A stretch of 64,000 nt of DNA from Silurus meridionalis (Eukaryota > Chordata > Actinopteri > Siluriformes > Siluridae). Shown in pieces: positions 12,723-25,740 of this stretch (position 1 is the stretch's first letter; the number at the start of each line of letters is the position of its first letter). Location: NCBI RefSeq assembly GCF_014805685.1, contig NC_060886.1, positions 15,887,608-15,951,607 on the forward strand, in the 5' to 3' direction. A program made the position numbers and the translations under genes. The notes under the pieces were generated by a model. The model worked only from the letters and a program-made list of their open reading frames with translations, was not told the DNA's origin and searched no databases.

Positions 12723-13590
12723 ATCAAGTCAAGTCAAGTTTATTTCTATAACGCTTTTCACAACAGACATTGTCTCAAAGCAGCTTTACAGAAATCAACA
12801 GTCAAGGTGAATGATATGTATTTATCCCTGATGAGCAGCCATGGCGACTGTGGCAAAGAAAAACTCCCTTAGATGTTATGAGGAAGAAACCTTGAGGGGA
12901 ACCAGACTCAAAAGGGGAACCCATCCTCATTTGGGTGACATCAATAGTTTGATCATAAAACTTTCAACAATACAGAACACTGGAGAGAGAGAACTAACAT
13001 GGGTACTGGAGTATAAGATTATAAGTAATGTTCTTTCTACAGTCTTATACAGTCTTTATGGTTATAAAACTTGGTGCTACTGAGCAACTCATAAAATAGC
13101 TCAACATTTGTGATCATCACAGATCCAGCATCAGCTTCTCCATGCCAGAGCCTTTAAACACTCCAGGAGGTCCAATGTCAAATCTCCACACATGTAGTGG
13201 GATCCAATTGGCACTGGTACGTCCCTAGATGGTTCGGGATGTTTGCGGGTTCGGCATCTACTTTTTTAAAGGTCCATAATCTTCATGAGGTGGGACGTGA
13301 CTGGAGCTCGCCAAACCTCCGGAAGCCTTGGGATGGGGAGAGAAAGAGAAGCAGTGGAGAGAAATTAGCATGGCTGCTGTTCATGATATTAACAGCACAA
13401 GTTGATAATGTGCATGTGATCAGATGTACTGGAGCACAAGGTTATGATGTGAGACGTATGTTATGTGTAGGCTTTGGTAAAAAGATACGTTTTTAATCTG
13501 CACTTAAACTGGGAGAGTGTGTCTGAGCCCCGAACACTGTCAGGAAGACTATTCCAGAGTTTAGGAACTAATGCTAATAAACTCACAGCT
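12723..13590. repeat. Teleost dispersed repeat, class not determined
   Basis: It begins CAAGTCAAGTCAAGTTTATT and continues with GACATTGTCTCAAAGCAGCT, a pattern I recognise as a high-copy dispersed repeat of teleosts. The end, near TCTGAGCCCCGAACACTGTC, is also part of the known repeat. Short open frames within it are not supported as genes. The boundaries are approximate. Confidence 0.65.
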
Positions 13591-13639
13591 ATGCTGATAC
13601 AATATTGTGAAGAAAGGATACTTTACTGTATAAGTTTGG

Positions 13640-14855
13640 ATTACCAGTGTGCTACAAAAACAGTAGCATTTGATTATCATAAATGTGATGAAATTAAAAT
13701 GTTAATCATTGCTTTGTAACTGCATATTTGATTATTCAGTGTTAACTATTTATTTATGGATGTTGAGTATACGTCTCTCTTCTGTCCAATTCTTTAAATG
13801 AACTATAATACTAGAGTTTCATTTGCTCTTCAGAATAGCAGGAAAACTAAAACAGTATCTTATGAGATGAAGTTGTTCGGAAATATTCAGAAATTCTGCC
13901 TCCTCAGTGAGGAAAAAGTGCAAATGAGCTTTGCAACACAAGCAAAACAAAACATCCTTATACCCAGAATTTTTTTAACAAATGTGACAGCTTTAGCGTT
14001 CCAAATGGCTCCAGTACATCACATTGTACATTGTGCCCCTTGTATCTTGTCTAAATGTGCTGAGCTTGGTGAGGTTCATTTACACAGAGTACCAGCTGAA
14101 CGAATAAATGCAAAAAATGAAAATGTCAAGCATTTCTTTTGTGTGCTTGTCAGTAAGGTATTTTCACCAGGACACTGGTATTTGTGTGGCAAAATGTCAG
14201 AATGGTCACTGTGGCCTGTACGGCATGCACCTTGTTGACTTTCTGGGTACTGCAAAGGGGGAACGAAGCAGAGGACAATGTTATCATTCCTTTCAGGAGA
14301 TTTCAGAATGGTAAAGTCTGACATGTTTGACATTCAGCTTCTTGTTCAGATGGTCCTCAACCAATCCCCCAAACTCAATCACATACACCCATCATTTAAG
14401 CAGCTTAGTCCAAAGTTTTTCTTTATAATAATGATAATGACTGATTGAAAATATGCCATTCAAATGGTTTAGAATACAGTAGCAGTCTGTCAGGTATTTC
14501 CAGTCCATAAAAAGAGCCTGAGACTGTCAAAAATGTGCTGGCTGAAATTAAGGAAACTTCTGCTCAGAGCTAAACAATTATTTCCTTTATTACTTGTGAA
14601 CAGAGAGTGGTAAAGTGGTTGAGAAGAAAAGAAGCAACACGAAAAGATTGTACATAGAAAAATGGGAGCTAGGAATAAAGAAAGGGGAGGAACAAGGAAG
14701 AGAATGCAGGATAGCAGTTTCCATAGCAACATGATGAGATGGTGGTTCAAGAAGACAGTACTGCAAGTGAACCAACAAAGTTAGTTTTTAGATTAAAATG
14801 CTGTGTCTGCAATTTGGCTAAAGCTCTCCAAAAACACAGTGAATTGTAAAAAATT
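13640..14855. other. Non-coding tract
   Basis: A 146-codon open frame at 13798-14238 has no family signature and several other frames are open over the same stretch. I do not support it as a gene. Confidence 0.45.
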
Positions 14856-14859
14856 AAAA

Positions 14860-16633
14860 TAATAAAAATACTTAAATAAAAAACTTTCCATTTCACTCAA
14901 CATATTTTCTACACTATTAGAAGTTGGACACTAAGGAAGGAGAAAAGTATTTGTACTGACTGGCTAGGCAGTCAAGTTAGAGCAATAAAGGATGGAGATA
15001 GAAATGTGTTGACTTGTGAGGAGAGTGTGTTGAGAAGATGGAGGGAGTATTTTGAGCAGCTGATGAACGAGGAAAATGAGAGAGAGAGAAGGGCGGAGAT
15101 GGTGAAGCAGGAAGTGAATAGGTTTTGTAAGGAGGAAGTGAGAGCAGCGATTAAGAGGATGAAGAGTGGAAAATCGGTTGGACCAGATGACATACCGTTA
15201 GAAGCATGTAGATACTTAGGAGAGATGGCAGTGGAGTTTTTAACTAGATTGTTCATCAAGATTTTGGAAGGTGAGAGGATGCCTGAGGAATGGAGAAGGA
15301 GTGTGCTGGTACCGATCTTTAAGAATAAGGGAGATGTGCAGACCTGCAGTAACTACAGAGGACTAAACTTGATCAGTCACACCATGAAGTTATGGGAAAG
15401 AGTAGTGGAAGCCAGGCTGAGAGAAGAGGTGACCATCTGTGAGTAACAGTATGGTTTCATGCCGAGGAAGAGGACTACAGATGCAATATTTGCTTTAAGA
15501 ATGTCAGAAACAGTTGCATTGTGTGTTTGTGATTTAGATAAAATGTACGACAGGGTGCAGAGAGAGGAGTTGTAATATTGTATGAGGAAGTCAGGTGTGT
15601 CAGAGAGGTATGTGAGGGTGGTGCAGCACATGTATGAGGACAGTGTGACAGCAGTGAAGAGTGCAATAGGAACGAAAGACTGGTTTAAGGTGGAGGTTGG
15701 ATTGGAACAAGGATCGTCTCTAAGCCCTTTCCTGTTTGCAGTGGTGATGGACAGGTTGACGTATGAGGTCAGACAGGAGTATCCATTCACTATGATGTTT
15801 GCGGATAATATTGTGATTTGTGGCTAGAGTAGGGAGCAGGAAAAGCATGGAGAGGTGGAGATATGTGCTGGAGAGAAGGGGGATGAAAGTCAGTTGGAGT
15901 AAGACAGAGTACATGTGTGAATGAGAATGAGGGCAGTGGAGTGGTGGGACATGGGGTATATTTGTAGGAGAATGCTGAGGATGGAGCCACCAGGCAGGAG
16001 GAAAAGAGAAAGGCCAAGGAGGAGGTTTATGGATGTGGTGAGGGAAGACATGCAGGTAGTTGGTTTGAAAGAGGCAGATGTATTGGACAGAGTAGTGTGG
16101 AGACAGATGATCTGCTGTGGCGACGCCTAATAGGAGCAGCCGAAAGAAGAAGAAAATATTTTTTACACAAATGTCTGTACTTTCTAATTCTTATATTTTC
16201 AAACCAGGCTTGTTGATTTACTTTCAGTCTATTTGGTAACATGATCCATATTTTTTCTTCTCATTGCGAACCGTTTTCAGCCCATCAACTTATTTCATGA
16301 CTTTTTATACTACCACTGTTGTATTATTTCCTGGCTCTCATGCACCACAGACGTAGGCTAGTTTATGAAGCTAACAATAAGGCAGAAGGCAACAAGAAAT
16401 ATGGGGCTGACGTGGATGAGACAGAAGGAGTCAGCGATATAAACATGACTGTGAACAGAGACATTCTTGATTCATCATCTTTTATCTGTTTCTTGTTCTA
16501 CATGGTGGTTGATCAGCCTGGATACATTCATTAGATAGAAAAAAAATTAATTATTTTGTAACCCAGAGTCTTTTAAACATGAGTATCTGTACTTCTACTT
16601 GAGTGAAGGATGTGTGTACTTTGGTAATCTCTG
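14860..16633. mobile_element. hAT-type element interrupted by an RTE-like LINE
   Basis: The right part (16155-16633) matches the hAT-type element of 2.4-3.1 kb (for example GTTGATCAGCCTGGATACAT and GAGTGAAGGATGTGTGTACT near the end). The short left part (about 14860-14914) also resembles it. Between them lies an RTE copy. A likely target duplication is ATATTTTCTACAC (14902-14914) against ATATTTTTTACAC (16156-16168). Confidence 0.65.
14919..16154 (+). pseudogene. RTE-like LINE reverse transcriptase, degenerate copy
   Basis: This is a truncated non-LTR retrotransposon encoding the reverse-transcriptase half of its ORF. Recognisable blocks are GKSVGPDDIPLEA (about 15170-15210), WRRSVLVPIFKNKGDVQ, NYRGLNLISHTMKLWERVV and QYGFMPRK. 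The catalytic motif is altered to FADN (15798-15809) instead of FADD. In-frame stops occur at 15444-15446, 15573-15575 and 15825-15827, so the enzyme is dead. The 3' end has the family tail and a short GAA tract. It lacks the endonuclease and sits inside a hAT copy. Confidence 0.9.
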
Positions 16634-17078
16634 TTCAGTGTACATCTGTATTGGTAAAATGGTGGAATGAACTTCTGATAATTTAACCAGGTGAGTCACA
16701 AACATTTAAAACCCTCCTCTTCATTAATCCTTAACTGATTGGTTTTTTACTAAATCCTTACTAACAGTGTTTTATACTTGCTCATAGTTTATTTTAACCC
16801 TTTTTTTTTTTTGCATCTTTGTGCAGACCTGTCTAATGCAAACATGTTTATCTATACAGAACTAGTGAGAAACCAGTGGAAAATGAGTCCTCAGGCTTTT
16901 AGATGTAGGTATGGCTATTCTGACAAGGTTCATGCTAATCATCTAGACAGACAATCACTCACTCTAGCTGGTCAGCATGTTTTCAGGCCTGAATGTGTCA
17001 GTCACTAAAGTGAGAAACTGTTGTATCTTAAACTGTTGCCCTGAAAGCTGATAAAAATAAATAAAAACAATGCCCCAT

Positions 17079-17090
<12 letters not shown>
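16634..17090. other. Non-coding tract
   Basis: No gene is recognised. A poly(A) run at about 17079-17094 precedes a TA array. Confidence 0.45.

Positions 17091-17093
<3 letters not shown>

Positions 17094-17161
<68 letters not shown>
17094..17161. repeat. (TA)n microsatellite
   Basis: About 34 TA units following a poly(A) run. Confidence 0.95.
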
Positions 17162-17165
<4 letters not shown>

Positions 17166-17335
17166 GTGATTTGAAATCGAGGGACAGGAGAGTCTGCATT
17201 TCACACACTGCGCTCCTGTCTTGTGACTCCAAATCGAAGGGGTGCTGTTTTTGTGGTATCTTATCTGGCTCTTATTTAAAGCCGCTGTACATCCTCAATG
17301 ACCTCGCTACACTATTTACACTATTATTAAAATCC

Positions 17336-17338
<3 letters not shown>

Positions 17339-17420
<82 letters not shown>
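17339..17420. repeat. (TA)n microsatellite abutting a Tc1 copy
   Basis: About 41 TA units ending two bases before the Tc1 terminal repeat. Confidence 0.95.
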
Positions 17421-17422
<2 letters not shown>

Positions 17423-17425
<3 letters not shown>

Positions 17426-18718
17426 TGAGGAAAATAAGTATTTGAACACCCTGCTATTTTGCAAGTTCTTAGAAATCTTAGAAATCATGGAGGGGTCTGA
17501 AATTGTCATCGTAGGTGCATGTCCACTGTAAGGGACATAATCTAAAATAAAAAATCCAGAAATCACAATATATGATTTTTAAACTATTTATTTGTATGAT
17601 ACAGCTGCAAATAAGTATTCGAACACCTGTCTATCAGCTAGAATTCTGACCCTCAAAGACCTGTTAGTCTGCCTTTAAAATGTCCACCTCCACTACATTT
17701 ATTATCCTAAATTAGATGCACCTGTTTGAGGTCGTTAGCTGCATAAAGACACCTGTCCACCCCATACAATCAGTAAGAATCCAACTACTAACATGGCCAA
17801 GACCAAAGAGCTGTCCAAAGACACTAGAGACAAAACTGTACACCTCCACAAGGCTGGAAAGGGCTACGGGGAAATTGCCAAGCAGCTTGGTGAAAAAAGG
17901 TCCACTGTTGGAGCAATCATTAGAAAATGGAAGAAGCTAAACATGACTGTCAATCTCCCTCGGACTGGGGCTCCATGCAAGATCTCACCTCGTGGGGTCT
18001 CAATGATCCTATGGAAGGTGAGAAATCAGCCCAGAACTACACAAGAGGAGCTGGTCAATGACCTGAAAAGAGCTGGGACCACCGTTTCCAAGGTTACTGT
18101 TGGTAATACACTAAGACGTCATGGTTTGAAATCATGCATGGCACGGAAGGTTCCCCTGCTTAAACCAGCACATGTCCAGGCACGTCTTAAGTTTGCCAAT
18201 GACCATTTGGATGATCCAGAGGAGTCATGGGAGAAAGTCATGTGGTCAGATGAGACCAAAATAGAACTTTTGGGTCATAATTCCACTAAACGTGTTTGGA
18301 GGAAGAAAAATGATGAGTACCATCCCAAGAACACCATCCCTACTGTGAAGCATGGGGGTTGTAGCATCATGCTTTGGGGGTGTTTTTCTGCACATGGGAC
18401 AGGGCGACTGCACTGCAACTGCACTGCAAATCCTGCACTGCACTGCAAATCCCTCCTGCAGTGTGTGCAAACCTGGTGAAAAACTACAGGAAACGTTTGA
18501 CCTCTGTAATTGCAAACAAAGGCTACTGTACCAAATATTAACATTGACATTCTCAGGTGTTCAAATACTTATTTGCAGTGCAGCTGTATCATACAAATAA
18601 ATAGTTAAAAAATCATACATTGTGATTTCTGGATTTTTTTTTGTTTATGTCTCTCACAGTGGACAAGTGGGAGAACTTGCAAAATAGCAGGGTGTTCAAA
18701 TACTTATTTTCCTCACTG
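17423..18718 (+). mobile_element. Tc1-like transposon, internally deleted
   Basis: The terminal inverted repeats begin CAGTGAGGAAAATAAGTATT on both strands. The ends are TA-flanked and lie directly against TA arrays (17339-17420 and 18722-18797). The left arm contains a second internal copy of a repeat-like stretch (AAATAAGTATTCGAACACC near 17611), as in Tc1 elements with paired transposase sites. The transposase gene has lost about 315 bp of its catalytic centre. Confidence 0.92.
17793..18479 (+). pseudogene. Tc1-like transposase, catalytic core deleted
   Basis: The 228-codon open frame starts [14 protein letters not shown]. Its N-terminal helix-turn-helix region (residues about 1-110) includes [20 protein letters not shown] and an RTGAP linker. 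The first catalytic aspartate is present in [12 protein letters not shown] (residue about 151). After GTGRLHC the frame runs into short CTGCA-rich filler (about 18412-18445) and then the far C-terminal region in the wrong frame. The second Asp and the Glu of the DD34E triad are missing, so it cannot cut DNA. The missing part is present in the separate copy at 20911-21535. Confidence 0.93.

Positions 18719-18721
<3 letters not shown>

Positions 18722-18797
<76 letters not shown>
18722..18797. repeat. (TA)n microsatellite
   Basis: About 37 TA units directly after the right end of the Tc1 copy. Confidence 0.95.
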
Positions 18798-18798
<1 letters not shown>

Positions 18799-19853
18799 CC
18801 ATAATAAATCAGTTTAAAGGAAGCACTTTTACTGGAGTCTTATTTTAGCTACTGTATCCGTAATAGCTTTAGCTACTGTTAACTCAATAACATGGTTTGT
18901 GTACTTTGTCCAGCACTGTTAAACCATGTTAGTTGAAAAAGATCCCATATCCATATTCACGTGTCCTACCACCTGGAGTGATGTGTCGACCATTTTCTTT
19001 ACAGCATCTGCATATTGCAGGAAATTCAATGCTAATAGCAAATAACGAACCACAAGTTGGAAAGTCGGCAGGAAATACGTATAATTCAAAAGAGAAGTGC
19101 TGAGAGAGGAACGTTTGTAAGTTCCCCTCACCATATGGCTATTAGCAGTAAATAAAACCCTAAACCTATCCCCTGATGAATTGTATGGAGCTAAATTTAA
19201 TGCATGCACCAAGAAAGTCTCTTTGGAAATTTGTACTGAATTAATAAATATGACAAATATAAAAATTTTTATTTTAAGAATCATCTAACAAAGAAAACAT
19301 GAATATTACAAGATGTGGAAGCATATACAACTGTAAGCTGCACATATTCTTGTTTTAAATGTGTTCAGTATTACACAGTTATAGTGGGATCCAATCAAAT
19401 ATTGCATACCACAAAATTTTAATTCATCTTATTGTATTCATTACGAATTCAAGCTCTCAAGTGCTATACCCTCCTTCGCTTGTTTGTGACTGTGGAGTGT
19501 TATGTTGTAGATGTTTATCGCTCATGCTGCAGTGGTATTTCAATTTTCCAGACAGGTCCAGCCCCTCTATTGTTCTTGCATGGTGCTTTATTTTCCACTC
19601 AGCCCTGTTTAAGACTCTTCAGTCTTTTTTTATCTTTACTAAAAAAATGCAGTCAACTAAGGGACATAAACAACATGTTTCATTCTGTAAAAAATGTAAC
19701 AACTAATTTGTCAACTGCAAAGATTCTGATTAATTGTGATAAGTGTGTTTTTTTTCAATTAAGTTTCACATTGATTATTTACAACAATGAGAAAAGCAAA
19801 ATGTACAGCATTTCCTAAATCATTAGGATATAATACAAATATTGTTTATAAAG
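18798..19853. other. Non-coding tract
   Basis: No exon or mobile element is recognised. Open frames of 115-128 codons at 19359-19818 overlap each other and show no motif. Confidence 0.45.
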
Positions 19854-20910
19854 CAGAGGTGGCAAAAGTACACACATTCTTCACTTATGTAGAAGTACAG
19901 ATACTTATGTTTTAAAATATTTTGGTAAAAGTTGAAGTACTGACTACACTTGTACTTAAGTAAAAAGTAGCAATTACTACTACTACTACTAACTTTATTA
20001 CTATACCTAAGTAGATTTTTTGGTATCAGTACTTTACTTCACTATGTATTTTTCAGACAACTTTTTACTTTTACTCATAAAATTTTTACATAAATATCTG
20101 TACTTTCTACTTCTCACATTTTTAAAACAGGCTCATTATTTTAGTTTAAATCTATTTGGTGAAATGTCTATTTTTTCTTCTCACTGCATGTTGTTTTCAC
20201 CCCATCAACATATTTCTTATCATTTTCTGGCTATCAAACACAATTTGAAATTCGTTTTGTATTAATATATTAACTAGAGCTGTCGAAATGAACACGTTAA
20301 TAACGTGTTAACGCAAATTAATTTTAACGGCTTCGTTTTATTAATGCATGCATTTTGACAGCCCTTATTAATATATTAATACAAAACGAATTTCTAATTT
20401 TGTTACCTAATGAATATATCCAGGCTGATCAACCACTATCGAGAACACAAGCAGAGAAAAGATGATGATGATCAGGTGATCAAGAATGTCTTTGTTTACA
20501 GTGATGTTTACATCACTGACTCCCTCTGTCTCATCCACTTTAGCATACGTTTTGTTGCCTTCTGCCTTGCTGATTGTTAGCTTCGCAAACTAGCCCACAT
20601 CTGTGATGTGTGAGAGGCAGGAAATTATACACCAGTGGTAGATTAAAAAAGCTGCGCAATGACAGATGGGCTGAAAATGGCGGACAGTGAGAAGAAAAAA
20701 AAATACTGATCATGTCACCATATAGATTAAAAGTAAAGTAACGAGCCTGTTTCGAAAATGTAAGAAGTAGAAAGTACAGATATTTGTGTTAATAATTTAA
20801 TATATGAAAGGAAAAAGTTGTCCAACAAATAAATAGTGAAGTAAAGTACTGATACCAGAAGAATCTACTTAAGAACAATAACAAAGTACTGTACTTGTAC
20901 TTTATTTCTC
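19854..20910. mobile_element. Palindromic pair of hAT-type copies with a small MITE at the centre
   Basis: The left arm starts CAGAGGTGGCAAAAGTACAC at 19854 and follows the hAT-type element in plus orientation. The right arm (about 20370-20905) is the same family in minus orientation and stops where the Tc1 fragment begins. At the centre, 20276-20368, is a ~92-bp element with inverted ends (GAGCTGTCGAAATGAACACG and, on the minus strand, GGGCTGTCAAAATGCATGC). The sequence ATTAATATATTAATACAAAA and its complement lie on both sides of it. No transposase is present. Confidence 0.65.
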
Positions 20911-21532
20911 ACAGGGCGACTGCACTGTATTAAGGAGAGGATGACCGGGGCTATGTATTGCAAGATTTTTGGGAACAACCTCCTTCCCTCAGTTAGAGCA
21001 TTGAGGATGGGTCGAGGCTGGGTCTTCCAACATGACAATGACCCGAAGCACACAGCCAGGATCACCAAGGAGTGACTCTGTAAGAAGCATATCAAGGTTC
21101 TGGCATGGCCTAGCCAGTGTCCAGACCTAAACCCAATAGAGAATCTTTGGAGGGAGCTTAAACTCCGTGTTTCTCAGTGACAGGCCAGAAACCTGACTGA
21201 TCTAGAGAAGATCTGTGTGGAGGAGTGGGCCAAAATCCCTCCTGCAGTGTGTGCAAACCTGGTGAAAAACTACAGGAAACATTTGACCTCTGTAATTGCA
21301 AACAAAGGCTACTGTTAACATTGACTTTCTCAGGTGTTCAAATACTTATTTGCAGCTGTATCATACAAATAAAAAGGTAAAAAATCATATATTGTGATTT
21401 CTGGATTTTTTTTTTTTAGATTATGTCTCTCACAGTGAACATGCACCTACAATGACAATTTCAGACCCCTCCATGATTTCTAAGTGGGAGAACTTGCAAA
21501 ATAGCAGGGTGTTCAAATACTTATTTTCCTCA

Positions 21533-21535
<3 letters not shown>
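20911..21535 (+). pseudogene. Tc1-like transposase, C-terminal half with right end
   Basis: This is a 5'-truncated copy of the same Tc1 family as 17423-18718. It keeps the second catalytic Asp in [11 protein letters not shown] (about 21027-21060) and the Glu in [15 protein letters not shown]. It has in-frame TGA codons (after ITKE, and after LRVSQ) and so is inactive. It ends in the terminal repeat, AATACTTATTTTCCTCACTG, against a TA array. Its 5' end, ACAGGGCGACTGCACTG, coincides with the deletion breakpoint of the first copy. Confidence 0.92.
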
Positions 21536-21617
<82 letters not shown>

Positions 21618-21717
21618 TTCTGCACACACCTACACACATACATGCAACTTTCTTATGGCTCAGTATTACTATTTCTTACTGTAGTTTGCCTGTGGCCTCA
21701 CTTAAGCATTTTATTGT
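21536..21717. repeat. Left arm of a large inverted duplication, including TA and CA arrays
   Basis: A TA array (21536-21602), CA units, then unique sequence up to AAGCATTTTATTG. The whole arm reappears inverted at 22356-22562, apart from a roughly 20-bp insertion and a few substitutions. Confidence 0.85.
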
Positions 21718-22256
21718 CCAAACTGTCACTGACCTCTGTACATATGACAACTGAAATTAAAACTTAAAACTTGAAACTTGTATCTGATGACTAACAGCAT
21801 ACAACAGCATAATGAATGCCATCTCTTCCAGTGGGTAATTTCTGATTTCTCAACCCACCATGTTCCCAAGTAGCCCAGCAATGGACCTCCTTCTTGTGCT
21901 GGACAGGGGGTCTTTATTAACCTATACAGTACAGTAACTTGAGTTTATTTAAAAACTGCTTTTTGATAGCAATCAATTTAACTAAATCATTTAGCTTTAG
22001 ATAAGTGAAAGGAAAAAGCTAATTAAAGGAACAACCAATGTAAAATGTCTTAATAAAGTACTAATCCAGCATTAATTGGCAGAACAAGTCCAATGCAATT
22101 TGCATCCAATTTAAAGTCTTTGTCACTGTAGTGACCACCAAGGAATTTTTCTGTATTTTCTTGGATATTTAGCATTGCACATATTCAAAATGTATTTAAA
22201 TGTATTATTTTATTGTTATTAAAAAGCATTCAATAGTGAGAACCTAAATCACACTG

Positions 22257-22562
<306 letters not shown>

Positions 22563-22567
<5 letters not shown>

Positions 22568-24775
22568 CATATGCATGTCTGTGTTTTAGTATCAGATAAT
22601 TTATGCTTCTGACTAATGTAATTTACTACAGTTCAAATTTGAGTTGTTTCCAAAGTTGCTTAAATAGCTTTTTTATTTCTTGACATTCTGCATGTGCTGC
22701 CAGAGAACATTTGGTGAAGTTGCAGAGATTGCCTTTAGTTACTGAGCTGTGACAGTTTGGGACTAAGTTTGTGTGTCTAGCATGGAACCACCAGCTGCTC
22801 TAAAACTCACATAAATGTTGTTTGTCACATAAACAGTAAATTTAAATCAAGCACAAATTTTTTGTCTATTCTTTATATATTATGATGTGCATACTTTTCC
22901 TGTTTTCACCCAGATACCTGATTTCACTGCACACACTTTGTCCTCCTGATCTCTTTAATAGATCAGTGCTGGAGCACTAGGCATGTGAAGCTCTTATTAA
23001 TAACGAAATAACTCCAATAACTGAATGATTGTGTGGCTACCTTTCTGCAGTTACAACAAAGTGTCAAAAATCGATTTCTCAATTAGAAATGACACAATGA
23101 TCAATGCTGTTTACAAATGTGTCTATAAGGTGAGAAAGATTTACTAAAATGTAGGTCAGGGAGCTATGGTACATTTTTGTTCTCACTAGAAAATACAATG
23201 TGTCATTATAACAGAATTGTACTGTATAATCCATTATTGTTCATAACGAAATTACTGTTTTGTTACACTCGGTCTATGCACATCTGCACAGCAAATGCTG
23301 AATTAATCCCCAGTGCTGAATTAACACCTCCTCTGTTAACCTACACTTACAGGGCACATTTCTGTCCACTATCAGTGTTAAATCTGCCCTGAGATTTTTT
23401 TTTGTGTGCTCTGCAATTTATTCCACCCACATGTATGCTATCACAGTCTCTACACCCTCTGCAGTTATGTGGGCAGGATGCTTCTGTGGCTCCTGTTGAT
23501 GTTTGCCAGTCTATCATTGCAAATGGGAAATCGATTTCTAAATGTAATTGCCTGTGATAAATGCATCATCGCACCAAACAGTGGTTTATAGAATTAAAAA
23601 AATTATATAGAGAGATGGAAAATGATTGCTGTTTTATTAAGAATCAACTGACAGCTCAAGCAAACCATAATACATCCAAACCAGACAATACAAAATAATG
23701 TATTGAATGTGATTAAACCATGCATGACATTAATACACCAAAGAAAACTTTTTAGTCATAATTAAATTTTTTTAAATAATTGAGGTCTAAAGTCCTTTAC
23801 AGCTTTCATCGAGTAAGCAGATTCATCATTATCACATTTTACAGTGTCAAAAATAAAAACTTTAATGTGAAGGAGAAAAGATCTCTATCTGCAAGCCTCC
23901 TGTCAGCATTCTCTGGCAGTTTGAAGAGATTCTGCTCCAAATCGGCAAAGACAAACAGACAGAGAGTAGAATTTAGTATGCATCCTGCTCCATGAAGGTT
24001 TTGCCATCACACACAAACAGCTACTATTGGAAAGAAATAAAATTCTAAAAGCAGCTGTTAAGCAACTCTATAAATACTCATTTTTATGGTACTGTATGCT
24101 ACACCTCAAAAACACCTGCATCTATGTCTCTTCCCATTCCCATAAATATAATGTAAAATGTTATTTACTGAATTTGCTGAATACACATAAGTAATGTATT
24201 GTATCAAGACAGCAGGTAAATTATTTGGCTTGCACATTCAGGATCTAGACTGATTGATTGAGGTGATAAAAATTAGACTTGAATATCTATAATTAGTTTT
24301 GAACCTAAAGAATAATGTCTAGGGCCCTCTGCTGTTTGTAAAGAGAACTGCAATTGAAAAGGCAATTATTTTACTTCTGCATCATCCACCACTTCCTAAT
24401 CCAACCATCTTAAATCCCCCACACCCTGATCATACCTCTCTAAATATGGTTCTAGAGTTGATTTCAAGAAGTTATTTTGCTGTGTTATATAATCCCTCTT
24501 GATAAATTATAATTAAACAGAATCAAGCCTGAACCTTTTAGGTCTACACAGCAGGTGGGTAGTTAGTAGGAGGAGGAGGGGGATGACTGAGCTAAATAAA
24601 CTTGCTAAACACCTCCTGGTTTCTCAGTTTCCTCCCATCTCTCAAACACATGCTGGCAGACAGATTGGCTACACTAAGTGTAAGTGTGCCCCTAAGTGTG
24701 AATGTGTGCGTGAATGTGTGTTTGCATGGTGACCTGTGACTGGTGTCTCATTCTTGGTGTATTCCTTCCTCAAAG
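22563..24775. other. AT-rich intergenic tract
   Basis: No exon, RNA or mobile element is recognised. Open frames of 60-71 codons at 23177-23995 show no motif. Confidence 0.5.
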
Positions 24776-24779
24776 CTAT

Positions 24780-24846
<67 letters not shown>
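24776..24846. repeat. (GATA)n microsatellite
   Basis: About 17 perfect GATA units. Confidence 0.95.
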
Positions 24847-25740
24847 CTACAGTATCATAACAGTAACATAACAATTGCAAATGTGAATGATGACAAATAA
24901 AATAATTGCTTCAGGGATTTTTTTTCAATGTTCATAAATCCTATCACAGTAACACCAACACCTTCAAAACTATCTCCTAAAACTCCCCTATAGCTTTATG
25001 TATTCCAGAATGTTTGCTGAGGATAGGTGAGGTGCAGACTTGGAGTCATTTATAGCAGATAAATCTGTTAACATAATACTGATATACTCTAGTTCTCAAC
25101 AGAATCCACAATGCGCTCTTTTTTATAGCTTTGCTTACTCCAACAGTTTACAGACAAGTTTTATATGATTTGATTCTAGGCCACAGACAACTAGATTGAT
25201 TGTTCAAATACATTAGATTGAGCCTTCCAATTGGATTAAGCCTACTAAGAGATTGGAAGTAATGAATCAAGAAACTATAATTTATCTGAACAGTTGCAGA
25301 AAAGATTTAAACAGTGCAGTGCAGTACATCTGAATGTATTCATATACTACATTTTACCCTTCAGCACAGTAGCTTTAAATGTTTGTGCAATGGAACGGCA
25401 TCCTTATTTAGATGCCAATTATAATTTATAAGCAATTATATAAAATGTCAAAATATATTAAGCGTGCAAAGGCTGTTATTTACACGCCTGCTGTGTGGTG
25501 AAAGGCTTCTTTTTTATTTATAGTAAACATAATGCTCTATTTGTGTGACATTAAATACTGTCATCTGCTAAAGATATTTAATTTTTCTCTTCGTCTCTCT
25601 TTATAAATTGTTTTGTCTTTTCTGATATTTATTTGTGTAGATTTACCATATCGGTGTATAAATCACACAATAAAATAATTAACTGTACATTGTAAATACT
25701 AGCAGCCCAATTTATAGTAAGAAACTGCACTATATAATAT
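24847..25740. other. AT-rich intergenic tract
   Basis: Nothing recognisable. Confidence 0.5.

Noticed and set aside
13798..14238. 146-codon open frame
   Set aside because: No recognisable family and overlapping open frames on both strands; treated as chance.
17171..17428. Peptides of repeated Ile-Tyr or Cys-Val (here and at all TA, CA and GT arrays)
   Set aside because: Direct translations of dinucleotide microsatellites.
24776..24846. CRISPR-like or structured array at the GATA repeat
   Set aside because: Perfect tetranucleotide units without spacers; a simple microsatellite in a eukaryotic genome.
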